Below, in pieces: positions 52,349-61,268 of a stretch of 64,000 bases of DNA (positions within the stretch are counted from its first letter, which is position 1; the number at the start of each line of letters is the position of its first letter). The stretch covers positions 248,001 to 312,000 of the forward strand of contig NZ_JBPCZH010000004.1 of the NCBI RefSeq assembly GCF_051251085.1, in the 5' to 3' direction. The position numbers and the translations under genes are program-made. The DNA is from Cernens ardua (GTDB taxonomy: Bacteria > Pseudomonadota > Gammaproteobacteria > Pseudomonadales > Halomonadaceae). The notes under the pieces were generated by a model. That model saw only the letters and a list, made by a program, of their open reading frames with translations. It had not been told where the DNA came from and made no database searches.

Positions 52349-52860
52349 AGAACGTTTTCCTGTTCATAAACGAGTGTGGAAAGCGGCGTTGGCTGGCAGG
52401 GCATGTGTGCGCATTGATTATGCTTCCTCTCCTTATTGCGGTGAATGCGAATGCTGAAGGGACACGCATTGCATTCAAGACAAATACGGGGGCAGAGTGG
52501 GTTGATGTGGCATTGGCGACGACGCCTTATCAACGTGCCATGGGGTTGATGGAGCAAACACATTTGCCACCGCACAGTGGCATGTTATTTGTTTATGAAG
52601 GTGAAGTTCAGCCCGGCGCCGCGGGATATTGGATGTTTCACACCCGCATTCCACTGGATATAGCGTTTATTGGGCCGGATAGTCGCATTATCAAAACGTT
52701 TACCATGCCACCTTGCCATGCTGATAATCCTTCACATTGCCCCATCTATCGACCCGGAAAGCCCTATTTGGGTGTGCTTGAAATGCCCGGAGGCTACTTT
52801 GCTCAACACGCCATTCATGAAGGGGATATTCTGGGAGAAGGACGCAACCTGCTTGATTAA
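52315..52860 (+). CDS. DUF192-family secreted protein
   Basis: The 181-residue product has an N-terminal hydrophobic segment (about 30-48, LAGHVCALIMLPLLIAVNANA) that is likely a signal peptide with an unusually long basic lead, followed by the DUF192 domain: VDVALATTPYQRAMGLMEQTHLPPHSGMLFVYE, YWMFHTRIPLDIAFI and GVLEMPGGYF. Function of this small barrel family is unknown, often envelope-linked. The start is chosen as ATG 52315 with ACAGGCG upstream; the frame is open to 52240. Convergent with pgk. Confidence 0.8.
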   Translation: MIFGCLYSFIHKNVFLFINECGKRRWLAGHVCALIMLPLLIAVNANAEGTRIAFKTNTGAEWVDVALATTPYQRAMGLMEQTHLPPHSGMLFVYEGEVQPGAAGYWMFHTRIPLDIAFIGPDSRIIKTFTMPPCHADNPSHCPIYRPGKPYLGVLEMPGGYFAQHAIHEGDILGEGRNLLD

Positions 52861-52886
52861 AGCAGTGGGGCAATTCTTCAGAAGTA

Positions 52887-52931
52887 AAAAAGAAACCCGC
52901 AACGCTCAAGGATAGAGTGCCGCGGGTTTAT
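52887..52931 (-). terminator. Terminator of pgk
   Basis: AAACCCGC and GCGGGTTT (52893-52900 and 52922-52929) with inner CGCTC/GAGTG pairing; on the minus strand TTTCTTTTTT follows. Only weak on the plus strand. Confidence 0.75.
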
Positions 52932-52952
52932 ATAGCATGCAGGTTCGGCTAA

Positions 52953-54116
52953 TTACTTGCTGGAAGCCTCAAGAATGGCAACCGCCGGTAAGGTTTTGCC
53001 TTCCACATATTCGAGGAAGGCACCACCGCCGGTGGAGATATAGGACACCTTGTCCGCAATGCCGTATTTATCGATAGCGGCAAGTGTATCGCCACCACCG
53101 GCAATGGAGAAACCGTCGCTCGCGGCAATAGCTTCGGCGAGTGCCTTGGTACCATTGCCGAATTGATCAATTTCGAACACGCCAACAGGGCCATTCCATA
53201 GGATCGTGCCGGCATTTTTCAGGCTCTCAGCGAAGCTGGCTGCGGTTTCAGGACCAACGTCGAGAATCATCTCGTCGTCATTTACCTGATCAACCGGCTT
53301 GACAGTCGCTTTTGCTGTGTCGGAAAACTCGGTAGCCACCACCACATCGACAGGGATTGGTATATCCACTTTTTTCATCAGTGCTTTGGCTTGATCGATC
53401 AAATCCGCTTCGTAGAGCGATTTACCAACCGAATAGCCTGCAGCTGCGATGAAGGTATTGGCAATACCGCCCCCTACGATCAACTTGTCGCATTTTTCTG
53501 ACAATGCATTCAATACTTCAAGTTTTGTAGATACCTTGGAGCCGCCGACAATCGCTAGCATGGGACGTTTGGGTTCAGCCAGGGCCTTGTGCAAGGCACT
53601 CAATTCCGATGCCAGTAATGGGCCGGCTACCGCTACAGGCGCAAAACGCGCAACACCATGTGTAGAAGCCTGTGCACGGTGTGCTGTGCCAAATGCATCC
53701 ATCACGAACACATCGGCCAAGCGTGCATAGGCTTTGGATAACGCTTCGTCATCCTTTTTCTCGCCCTTGTTGAAGCGCACGTTTTCGAGAAGAACGATAT
53801 CGCCGTCTTCCAGCTCTGGCTCCTTGTCCAGATAATCCTTATCGAGACGAACGTTTTTCCCCAATAACTCGCTCAAATGAGCGGCCACCGGCGCCAGGCT
53901 GTATTGCTCTTCAGGCTCCCCTTCCGTAGGGCGCCCAAGGTGGCTCATCAGCAATACGCGGGCACCAGCCTCGCTGGCAGCCTTGATAGTCGGCAAGCTT
54001 GCGCGGATACGTGCATCAGAGGTGATTTTCCCATCCTTGACGGGGACATTAAGGTCTTCACGGATCAGGACGCGTTTGCCGCGGAGGTCCAGATCATTCA
54101 ATGTTTGCACTGCCAT
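52953..54116 (-). CDS. pgk: Phosphoglycerate kinase
   Basis: The 387-residue glycolytic enzyme transfers phosphate between 1,3-bisphosphoglycerate and ADP. The family signature RVLIREDLNVP is at the start, LLMSHLGRP near residue 57, NVRFNKGEKK at 113 and GGGDTLAA near the end. Length equals E. coli Pgk (387). ATG 54116 follows AGGAG. It lies downstream of tkt in the same direction with a 170-bp gap and a stable hairpin between them, so it may have its own promoter. The epd and fba genes common in this cluster in other gammaproteobacteria are absent. Confidence 0.98.
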   Translation of the reverse strand: MAVQTLNDLDLRGKRVLIREDLNVPVKDGKITSDARIRASLPTIKAASEAGARVLLMSHLGRPTEGEPEEQYSLAPVAAHLSELLGKNVRLDKDYLDKEPELEDGDIVLLENVRFNKGEKKDDEALSKAYARLADVFVMDAFGTAHRAQASTHGVARFAPVAVAGPLLASELSALHKALAEPKRPMLAIVGGSKVSTKLEVLNALSEKCDKLIVGGGIANTFIAAAGYSVGKSLYEADLIDQAKALMKKVDIPIPVDVVVATEFSDTAKATVKPVDQVNDDEMILDVGPETAASFAESLKNAGTILWNGPVGVFEIDQFGNGTKALAEAIAASDGFSIAGGGDTLAAIDKYGIADKVSYISTGGGAFLEYVEGKTLPAVAILEASSK

Positions 54117-54238
54117 GTAGTAATACTCCTGACATCATGCATTTAAGGATGTTGTGTGCGAAAGGAGGAAGCCCCTCATATGAGGCTGCCTAATCAGAGG
54201 CCTATCAGCTACCACAAATAAAGGTAGCCCATAGACAA

Positions 54239-54268
54239 CCGCCCCGTTGGCTTTCACCAGCGGGGCGG
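54239..54268 (-). terminator. GC-rich hairpin between tkt and pgk
   Basis: CCGCCCCG and CGGGGCGG form an 8-bp GC stem with inner TGG/CCA. T residues after it on the minus strand are few, so partial termination is likely. Confidence 0.55.
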
Positions 54269-54286
54269 TATTTACATCAGCATTGC

Positions 54287-56275
54287 TTAGCCAAGAGATT
54301 CTGCGATTTTGACCAGATTCTCGACGGTGAAGCCGAAGTGTTTGAACAGATCCTCTGCTTTACCAGATTCACCGTAACCTTTCATACCCAGTACCTTGCC
54401 TTCCAGTCCAACGTATTTGTACCAGCCGTTGATTGAAGCTGCTTCAACCGCAATACGTTTAGTGACGGACTTGGGCAGTACGGATTCACGATAGGCTTCG
54501 TCCTGCTCATCAAACAGTGTGGTACAAGGAATGGAGACCACACGTACTTTCTTGCCTTTCGATTCAAGCTCTTTGGCTGCATCAATAGACAGACCGACTT
54601 CTGAACCTGTTGCAATCAGGATCAGGTCAGGTGTTCCCTCGGAATCATGCAGTACATAACCACCACGGCGGATGTTGGCCAGCTGCTCGTCTGTACGGGG
54701 CTGAACCGGCAGGCCCTGACGAGAAAGTGCCAATGCAGTAGGCGCATCCTTACGGTGCAAGCCATCTACCCATGCAGCCGCCGTTTCAACAGCATCTGAC
54801 GGACGCCATGTATACAGGTTGGGAATTGCGCGCATGGCTTCCAGCTGCTCGATGGGCTGGTGAGTCGGACCATCTTCACCCAATCCAATGGAGTCGTGCG
54901 TGAACACGTGAACCACCTGTGCACCCATCAGTGCAGACATGCGAACCGCATTGAACATGTACTCAACGAAGACCAGGAAGGTGGCATCGTAAGGGATGAA
55001 TCCACCATGCACGGCGATACCATTGGCAATCGCACCCATACCGAATTCACGTACACCATAGTGCAGGTAGTTACCGGAGAAGTCTTTTGCCGAGATGGAC
55101 TTCGCCCCTTTCCAGAAGGTCAGGTTGGAAGGTGCCAGGTCAGCTGATCCACCGAGGAATTCAGGGAAAACGGGACCCAGTTCGTTAAGAACATTCTGAG
55201 ATGCCTTGCGAGATGCGATCTTCTCGCCTTTTTCCTGGAATTCCTTGATCAGCTTCGCACCATCGAAGTCTGCAGGCAGTTCATGGGAATAACGACGTTT
55301 CAGCTCTTTGGCCAGATCTGGGTAGGCTTTTTCATAGGCAGCGAGCTTTTCATTGTACTCGGCTTCCAGTTTGGCGCCTTTTTCCTTGGCATTCCAACCG
55401 TCGTAGATTTCCTGAGGAATTTCGAACGCAGGATAATCCCAGCCCAATTGTTTACGAGCCAGAGCCACTTCGTCTTCACCCAGTGCAGCACCGTGGCTTT
55501 CTTCCTTGCCTTCCTTGTTCGGAGAGCCGAAGCCGATGACAGTTTTGCAGATGATCAGGCTGGGACGATCAGTCACTTTCTTGGATTCAATGATGGCTGC
55601 ATCGATTTCATCAGCATTATGGCCATCGATAGGACCGATAACGTTCCAGTTATAAGCCTGGAAACGCTCTGCTGAATTATCGGTAAACCAACCCTGTACT
55701 TCCCCGTCAATGGAGATACCGTTGTCATCGTAGAAAACGGTCAGGTTACCCAGGCCCAAAGTACCGGCCAGAGAGGCGGCTTCGTGGCTAACGCCTTCCA
55801 TTAGGCAGCCATCACCAGCGAACACGTACACATGATGATCAACAACGTTATGATCATCGCGGTTGAACTGAGCGGCCAGTGTACGTTCAGCGATAGCCAT
55901 ACCTACCGCATTACCAAGACCTTGTCCCAATGGGCCTGTAGTGGTCTCAATGCCATCGGTGTAACCGTATTCAGGGTGCCCTGGTGTTTTGGACCCAATT
56001 TGACGGAACTGTTTCAGGTCATCAATGGAGAGATTGTACCCAGTAAGATGCAGCAGCGAATAATGCAGCATTGAACCGTGACCGTTGGAAAGAACAAAGC
56101 GATCACGACCATTCCAATGAGGATTGGCGGGGTTATGCTTAAGGTGTTTGGTCCAAAGCACTTCAGCAATATCAGCCATTCCCATCGGCATACCCGGGTG
56201 GCCTGAATTGGCCTTTTGGACGGCATCCATGGAAAGGGCGCGAATCGCGTTAGCGAGCTGGCGTTCTGTGGGCAT
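54287..56275 (-). CDS. tkt: Transketolase
   Basis: The 662-residue ThDP enzyme moves two-carbon units between sugar phosphates. ThDP motif GDGCLMEGVSHEAASLAGTLGLGNLTVFYDDN is at about 154-186, the Tkt signature RALSMDAVQKANSGHPGMPMGMADI at the start, and the pyrimidine-binding domain follows about residue 355 (with GEDGPTHQPIEQL). The length matches E. coli TktA (663). CAGGAGC lies ten bases upstream of the ATG. It is the first gene of a tkt-pgk pair; upstream is a long AT-rich stretch that separates it from metK. Confidence 0.98.
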   Translation of the reverse strand: MPTERQLANAIRALSMDAVQKANSGHPGMPMGMADIAEVLWTKHLKHNPANPHWNGRDRFVLSNGHGSMLHYSLLHLTGYNLSIDDLKQFRQIGSKTPGHPEYGYTDGIETTTGPLGQGLGNAVGMAIAERTLAAQFNRDDHNVVDHHVYVFAGDGCLMEGVSHEAASLAGTLGLGNLTVFYDDNGISIDGEVQGWFTDNSAERFQAYNWNVIGPIDGHNADEIDAAIIESKKVTDRPSLIICKTVIGFGSPNKEGKEESHGAALGEDEVALARKQLGWDYPAFEIPQEIYDGWNAKEKGAKLEAEYNEKLAAYEKAYPDLAKELKRRYSHELPADFDGAKLIKEFQEKGEKIASRKASQNVLNELGPVFPEFLGGSADLAPSNLTFWKGAKSISAKDFSGNYLHYGVREFGMGAIANGIAVHGGFIPYDATFLVFVEYMFNAVRMSALMGAQVVHVFTHDSIGLGEDGPTHQPIEQLEAMRAIPNLYTWRPSDAVETAAAWVDGLHRKDAPTALALSRQGLPVQPRTDEQLANIRRGGYVLHDSEGTPDLILIATGSEVGLSIDAAKELESKGKKVRVVSIPCTTLFDEQDEAYRESVLPKSVTKRIAVEAASINGWYKYVGLEGKVLGMKGYGESGKAEDLFKHFGFTVENLVKIAESLG

Positions 56276-57545
56276 GACGTTAATAGCTCCTGATTGTGGC
56301 TTGAGAATCGACGGTAGAGCGACTCTATCGACCTTGAAGTAATAAAACTACGCAACTTTACTACTAAATGCTATTGGTCATTAGTGCCATAGCACTCGGT
56401 GATGCGCATGAAAATAATGTATGAGGCCATTATACAGCTTCAATCATGCATTTATCATGACTATCTCTGTAACTTTAGGGGTATATCGGCCTTTATCGAG
56501 TACCTGCGTTCCATGTTTTGACGTAATGAACGTAATTTTACTGATGTTGCACAAGCTATCGCCTGCGAAGCCTGTAAGAACATACTCTTGAACAAAAAGA
56601 GGAGAGTGCAGTTGTTCCGCCGTTTCCTGATTCAAGAAAATGTAGTCTTCGTGTATTGGAAAGATCATCGATTTTCAAGAAATGATGATCCAGTCTCTGA
56701 TCTATTCTTTTGGTTTCTCTTCTGAAATTTCAAGCGAACGCCCAATCTTTTGGTTCTTTTTGTAGGCGGACGAAAACCAAACATCGAGTAAAAGAAACAT
56801 GATAGAGGTGTCACCATAACAAATTTTCGGCATTTAAGAAGGCAATAGTTAAAAACAATTAGAGTGGATTTTTTTGTAGATTTTTGTTTTTTTAAATTTC
56901 GGTACAAAAAATAGAAATAATCACAATTATTGTAATAATATCAATGAATTATATTCATGCTCCTTTTGTTTTCGAACGCCGTTCAATAAGTGGTATTATA
57001 ATTATTTATTATGGAATAAAACGCACTTTCTAACGGAAAATGATGTTTTTGTGATTTGACCGAAACTGTTTCATAGACCAATGTAGTAGTGAGCACAGGT
57101 TGCTATGTGGCAGCTTCCAGTTTCCTCACTCAGATAATGATCAAGACTCAAACAATAGATTGTTTCCAGTAGATTGTTTCGAAATCCGTGTCTTGTGCAT
57201 TTGTCGCTGGGGCTCAAGGAAAGCTTCGGTTTCATTAGTCATTAATCGCCATCGTTCGCGAAGTAATGGTAATGGTGGTGCTTCAAACCGTCAGCTCCGA
57301 TAACGATTAATGGCTGTGGTTCGAAATCATTCATGGATTGGATCAAAGCGTAAACAAAAGCTTTCTCTGCTTCCCGGTGGAAATGTCCAGCGTCAAGGAA
57401 CTGGTCTTGTAACGTAGTTATGAGCTGTCACCTTCCTGTCTCAAGGAGTTTTCGGGTATTACCCGTAACTCGCACACTGGTTGTAGGAATACAACACTCT
57501 AATCACAATTACTGTTGCGCCGAGCTGCGCTCAAGGATCTTATCC
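56276..57545. other. Long AT-rich, gene-poor region upstream of tkt
   Basis: A 1.27-kb stretch with no convincing gene. AT content rises sharply from about 56810 to 57070. Two short minus-strand frames (56444-56668, 74 codons; 56665-56907, 80 codons) overlap by four bases but lack ribosome sites; the first has a fairly balanced composition and could be a decayed gene. A 14-bp duplication with AGATTGTTTC lies near 57157-57180. The tkt promoter must lie near 56300-56400 and that of the MFS gene near 57450. Confidence 0.5.
56444..56668 (-). pseudogene. Possible gene remnant, 74 codons
   Basis: The frame encodes EDYIFLNQETAEQLHSPLF and GFAGDSLCNISKITFITSKHG, which has a balanced composition compared with the AT-rich surroundings. 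No ribosome site and no family known to me. It could be a leftover of a longer gene or chance. Confidence 0.25.
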
Positions 57546-58874
57546 ATGGCTGCACCCGACGATCGTCCTTTGAGAGATGGAACTTCCCGGAACCATCCGT
57601 TATTTGAAAAAGTGGGGATGCCCAGTGCTCTTCGCTGGGGCTATCTAGGCCTACTTTTATTCATGACCGGGAATGGGGTCGAAACCAATTTCATTTCCAC
57701 ACACATGAATGCCATGTTTGGTGGAAATGCGGCTATCTTTGTTCAGAATGTCATTGCTCTGTACGGTATTTCCGTAATCATCGCGGCATACTTGGGTGGT
57801 GTACTCTCTGACCTTTTCGGGCCGCGCCGCGTCATGACGGCTGGCTTTATCATCTGGGTGGTATTCGAAGTCCTCTTCCTGATCTCGATGGGGAAAGGGT
57901 ATGAATACTTGACACTGGTCACTTATTTCTTCCGAGGGTTTGGCTTCCCGCTCTTTGCTTTTGCCTTCCTTGTGTGGATAAACGACACCGCAGATGATGA
58001 TCGCCTGGGAGCGGCGGTAGGCTGGTTCTACGTCGTATTTACCGGTGGGATGCCCACGTTAGGCGCTTTGATTGCATTTTTCACCATTCCCCTTTTTGGT
58101 GGCGGAACCCATGGTGAAACGATGACGTTGTGGCTTTCCATCATTTTGGTGGTGCTTGGCTTCTTGTGTATTCAATTGAAAGTGCGTTTGCATAATGCCG
58201 ACAAGCGTACTGCGCCTGCCAATGAATCCAATCTTTATGTCATTACCAGTGGATTGCGTTTATGTAAACGTGAGCCACGTGTTTTGATTGGCTTCCTGAT
58301 CCGTCTTGTGAATACTGCACCGCAGTTCGGTATGTTGATTATCATGCCGGGCGTTATTGGGCATGATCTCGGCTGGGGTGAATCCAAATGGATGATGATG
58401 ACGGTCATCGTCTTCTCCGGAAATATTCTACTCAATGCCGTTTTCGGTAACATCGGTGACCGTTGGGGCTGGTTGCGCACTGTACGTACCTTTGGCCTGG
58501 GCGGGGCGGCTGTTGGTCTTCTCCTGTGGTGGTATGTTGCGCACTGGGTGACGCCCGGCTCACTATGGGGCTATTGGGTGACTATCGCTGCCGGGCTTGT
58601 TTTCTCTATCCTGATGGCCGGTTTTGTGCCCATGGGCGCCATTATGAGTGAGCTGGCTCCCAAGGGTGAGCGTGGTTCTGCCATGTCCATGTATGGCGCG
58701 GCGGCTGGTGGTGCAGCATTTCTTGGTCCACTGGTTGTCGCTGTCATCAAGCCATTTGCGGGCAATCCCGGTGTGGTTTGGGCGTTCGTTATCCTTTATA
58801 TCATTGCCTTCCTGGTATCCAAAAAGGTAGCGGTTGATCAGCCCAGGTATCGTCCCGTGAAGAAGCAGAAGTAA
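57546..58874 (+). CDS. MFS transporter, polyol permease type
   Basis: The 442-residue inner-membrane carrier resembles the ribitol/D-arabinitol permeases (RbtT, DalT): GYLGLLLFMTGNGVETNFIS at the first helix, LSDLFGPRRVMT for the loop-2/3 motif, FFRGFGFPLFAFAFLVWI and GWFYVVFTGGMPTLGAL. Twelve helices are predicted. No polyol dehydrogenase or kinase lies next to it, so the substrate is open. ATG 57546 follows AAGGATC; the longer frame from 57420 would add 42 cysteine- and arginine-rich residues before helix 1 and is unlikely. Strong terminator follows. Confidence 0.87.
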   Translation: MAAPDDRPLRDGTSRNHPLFEKVGMPSALRWGYLGLLLFMTGNGVETNFISTHMNAMFGGNAAIFVQNVIALYGISVIIAAYLGGVLSDLFGPRRVMTAGFIIWVVFEVLFLISMGKGYEYLTLVTYFFRGFGFPLFAFAFLVWINDTADDDRLGAAVGWFYVVFTGGMPTLGALIAFFTIPLFGGGTHGETMTLWLSIILVVLGFLCIQLKVRLHNADKRTAPANESNLYVITSGLRLCKREPRVLIGFLIRLVNTAPQFGMLIIMPGVIGHDLGWGESKWMMMTVIVFSGNILLNAVFGNIGDRWGWLRTVRTFGLGGAAVGLLLWWYVAHWVTPGSLWGYWVTIAAGLVFSILMAGFVPMGAIMSELAPKGERGSAMSMYGAAAGGAAFLGPLVVAVIKPFAGNPGVVWAFVILYIIAFLVSKKVAVDQPRYRPVKKQK

Positions 58875-59322
58875 CATTTATTTTCAGTCGATACCGTTAT
58901 TTTTCAATCGGGAAAATATTCGTTGATCGAAAAACACGAACGGGGCCTAATGGTCCCGTTCGTGTTTTGAAGGTGGCTATAGTATGGATTGATATTAGCT
59001 CATTACATGCTTGTGCTAGGCACCTATTCCCTTGCAGTGTAGACTGCTATCACCCATGAGGATCAAAAGACGTGTTTCTGATCCAAATAGACCGAACATG
59101 GTGCCACTCATTAACGTGTTGTTGGAAGCTGGATTATGTCCATGGGCTTTCCAATGGCTATAGTCTTTGTGGTGGCAGATACAAGCATTAAATAAATGGT
59201 GCCATTGAGAGTCTCTTTCATCGTGGCGTATTGAGCAATTCGCGCGCTTCTCGACGAAATATTTCAAACAACCATTTATCTTCCTACTTACAGTTAGAGT
59301 TAGTCGAGGAAAGAAGATCATA
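58875..59322. promoter_or_regulatory. Region between polyol carrier and metK
   Basis: The 448-bp gap starts with the terminator at 58931 and then holds the metK promoter. I found no SAM riboswitch features (no S-box or SAM-II-like core) and no MetJ-type tandem 8-mers. Confidence 0.4.
58931..58968. terminator. Strong symmetrical terminator
   Basis: AAAACACGAACGGG and CCCGTTCGTGTTTT form a perfect 14-bp stem, extended by GCC/GGT, loop TAAT. It can act on both strands. Confidence 0.85.
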
Positions 59323-60546
59323 ATGAGTGAATACTCCCTGTTTACATCTGAATCTGTTTCTGAGGGGCATCCGGACAAAATTGCTGACCAAATATCTGAT
59401 GCGGTACTGGATGCATTGATTGCACGTGATAAACAGGCGCGTGTTGCATGTGAAACATTGGTAAAAACTGGTGTCGCCATTGTGGCAGGCGAGATCACCA
59501 CTAGCGCATGGGTTGATCTTGAAGATCTTGTTCGCCAAGTCATTCTGGATATTGGATATACCTCATCGAATGTTGGTTTTGATGGCGCTACCTGTGGTGT
59601 ACTGAATCTGATCGGTAAGCAGAGTGTGGATATCGCTCAGGGTGTGGATCGCAGCAAGCCTGAAGATCAGGGTGCGGGTGATCAGGGGCTGATGTTCGGT
59701 TATGCCACCAATGAAACGCCTTCCTATATGCCAGCGCCGATCTACTATGCGCATCGTCTGGTACAGCGCCAGTCAGAACTGCGCAAGGATGGAACATTGC
59801 CCTGGTTGCGCCCCGATGCGAAAAGTCAGGTCACCTTCCGTTATGACGAAAATGGTCAGCCCACTGCGGTAGATGCGGTTGTTCTTTCAACTCAGCATGA
59901 TGGTGATATTTCGCAGGAAGATCTGCGGAAAGCTGTTGAAGAGCTTATTATTCGCGACGTTCTACCCAAAGAGTGGTTGAGCGAAAATACTCGTTTCCAT
60001 ATCAATCCTACCGGTAAGTTTGTGATTGGTGGCCCTGTCGGTGATGCCGGTTTGACTGGCCGTAAAATTATTGTCGATACCTATGGCGGTATGGCGCGCC
60101 ATGGCGGTGGAGCTTTCTCCGGCAAGGATCCGTCCAAGGTTGACCGCAGTGCTGCGTACGCAGGCCGTTATGTAGCGAAGAATATTGTGGCCGCCGGCTT
60201 GGCTGATCGTTGTGAGATTCAGGTCTCTTATGCAATTGGTGTGGCTGAGCCTACTTCTGTGTCCATCAATACCTTCGGCACGGGCAAGATCTCGGATGAT
60301 CGTATCATCGAATTGGTGCGTGAACATTTCGACTTGCGTCCCTATGCCATTACCAAAATGCTGGATCTGCAGCACCCGATGTACCAGCTGACAGCCGCAT
60401 ATGGTCATTTTGGACGTGAACCTTTTGAGCACACTTACGAGTGGGTCGATAGCAATACAGGTGAAACAAAATCCGAAACCTTTACGGCTTTCCCCTGGGA
60501 AAAAACCGATAAGGTGGATGCGCTCAAGCAGAGTGCCGGCCTTTAA
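59323..60546 (+). CDS. metK: S-adenosylmethionine synthetase
   Basis: The 407-residue enzyme makes SAM from methionine and ATP. Signatures GHPDKIADQISDA (16-28), GAGDQGLMFGYA and GGGAFSGKDPSKVDRS are intact. The terminus DALKQSAGL is normal. An ATAATG start at 59323 with GAGGAAAGAAG upstream gives a strong ribosome site. Its neighbourhood (tkt and pgk a few kb away) matches the usual gammaproteobacterial order, but here a polyol carrier and an AT-rich stretch intervene. Strong terminator at 60654. Confidence 0.98.
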   Translation: MSEYSLFTSESVSEGHPDKIADQISDAVLDALIARDKQARVACETLVKTGVAIVAGEITTSAWVDLEDLVRQVILDIGYTSSNVGFDGATCGVLNLIGKQSVDIAQGVDRSKPEDQGAGDQGLMFGYATNETPSYMPAPIYYAHRLVQRQSELRKDGTLPWLRPDAKSQVTFRYDENGQPTAVDAVVLSTQHDGDISQEDLRKAVEELIIRDVLPKEWLSENTRFHINPTGKFVIGGPVGDAGLTGRKIIVDTYGGMARHGGGAFSGKDPSKVDRSAAYAGRYVAKNIVAAGLADRCEIQVSYAIGVAEPTSVSINTFGTGKISDDRIIELVREHFDLRPYAITKMLDLQHPMYQLTAAYGHFGREPFEHTYEWVDSNTGETKSETFTAFPWEKTDKVDALKQSAGL

Positions 60547-60653
60547 TCCTGAATCAGATTTGCTTCAGGATATTGTTCTTCACATGGGCGCATAACCCTT
60601 ATGGAGAAAAAATTTTACCGTGCATTCGGCTTTATTCTGTTGCAGAATCAACA

Positions 60654-60686
60654 AAACGCCTCGCTTTTGCGAGGCGTTTCTTTTTT
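60654..60686 (+). terminator. Terminator of metK
   Basis: AAACGCCTCGC and GCGAGGCGTTT form an 11-bp stem with loop TTTT, followed by CTTTTTT. Confidence 0.95.
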
Positions 60687-60864
60687 ATGAAAAATTTTAT
60701 GCCAAAATAAATGCAGAGGCCGCTATTTTTAGGCTGGCTTAAGCTCCTGAGGTGATAATATTGACATAAAATTTTTCCGACAACACGGTAGGCTGCCTTA
60801 CGTTTTCAGCTTTATGTTTTGCCAGCATTTTTTGCCTGTGAGCGCCTTTTGAACGTCAGGGTGT

Positions 60865-60978
60865 ATGGGTGAAAAATACAAGGGTAGAAATTACAAAGGT
60901 GCAAAATATAAAAGTACAAAATATAAAGGTGAAAAACGTGTTTCCGGTTTTGTCGGATTTCGACTGCTGTTGTCATGA
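60865..60978 (+). CDS. Putative 37-aa lysine/tyrosine-rich repeat micropeptide
   Basis: The ORF runs from ATG 60865 to TGA 60978, with CAGGGTG just upstream as a possible but tightly spaced ribosome site. Five-residue repeats with a [G/S]-x-[K/N]-Y-K pattern are visible: GEKYK, GRNYK, GAKYK, STKYK, then GEKRV. The tail (SGFVGFRLLLS) is hydrophobic. It arises from a 15-bp tandem array, so it may be a chance frame. A strong positive charge would suit RNA, DNA or membrane binding. No homologue is known to me. Confidence 0.3.
   Translation: MGEKYKGRNYKGAKYKSTKYKGEKRVSGFVGFRLLLS
60868..60936. repeat. 15-bp degenerate tandem array (about 4.5 units)
   Basis: Units begin at 60868, 60883, 60898, 60913 and 60928, phased by GGT or AGT. 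Typical unit GGTGCAAAATATAAA. The period equals five codons, and the array lies entirely in the micropeptide ORF. The array at 10987 has the same period but a different unit. Confidence 0.8.
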
Positions 60979-61068
60979 TTTCAGTCATTGTTAAAGTATT
61001 GATGACTATTCGAGGAGTCTAATCCCCTGAGGTTGGAATCTCCTGTCGTGGGAGAAAGCGGTTCTGTT

Positions 61069-61102
61069 GCCATGTGTTGTTAAGCGCCATGTGTTGTTAA
61101 GT
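61069..61102. repeat. 17-bp tandem duplication
   Basis: GCCATGTGTTGTTAAGC is followed directly by a copy differing in its last base. No function visible. Confidence 0.85.
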
Positions 61103-61268
61103 GTAATGTAGATCGAGATGTCCTCGTGCATCGGCCTGGTGCAGGAAAGTGGCTGATTGCGAATTATGGATGGTGTGTATTTTGAAAGAGCCCGCTTTTT
61201 TGGCTCTTGTTATTTTCTGGCTGATGTTAAGTGCATAACACCTTCCAGCGTGGGTTATTGAGGATGTA

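Larger units (their letters stand above)
60547..61268. other. 722-bp gap with micropeptide ORF and repeats
   Basis: Between metK and the APC permease. It holds the metK terminator, a 15-bp repeat array that forms an ORF (60865-60978), a 17-bp duplication (61069-61102) and the APC promoter. The rest is unremarkable. Confidence 0.5.

Noticed and set aside
58969..59322. SAM riboswitch or MetJ boxes upstream of metK
   Set aside because: No S-box, SAM-II or tandem MetJ 8-mers recognised by eye.
61186..61208. Terminator-like hairpin AAGAGCC/GGCTCTT before the APC gene
   Set aside because: Loop contains the T run, only weak T residues follow, and it lies just before a gene; not convincing.
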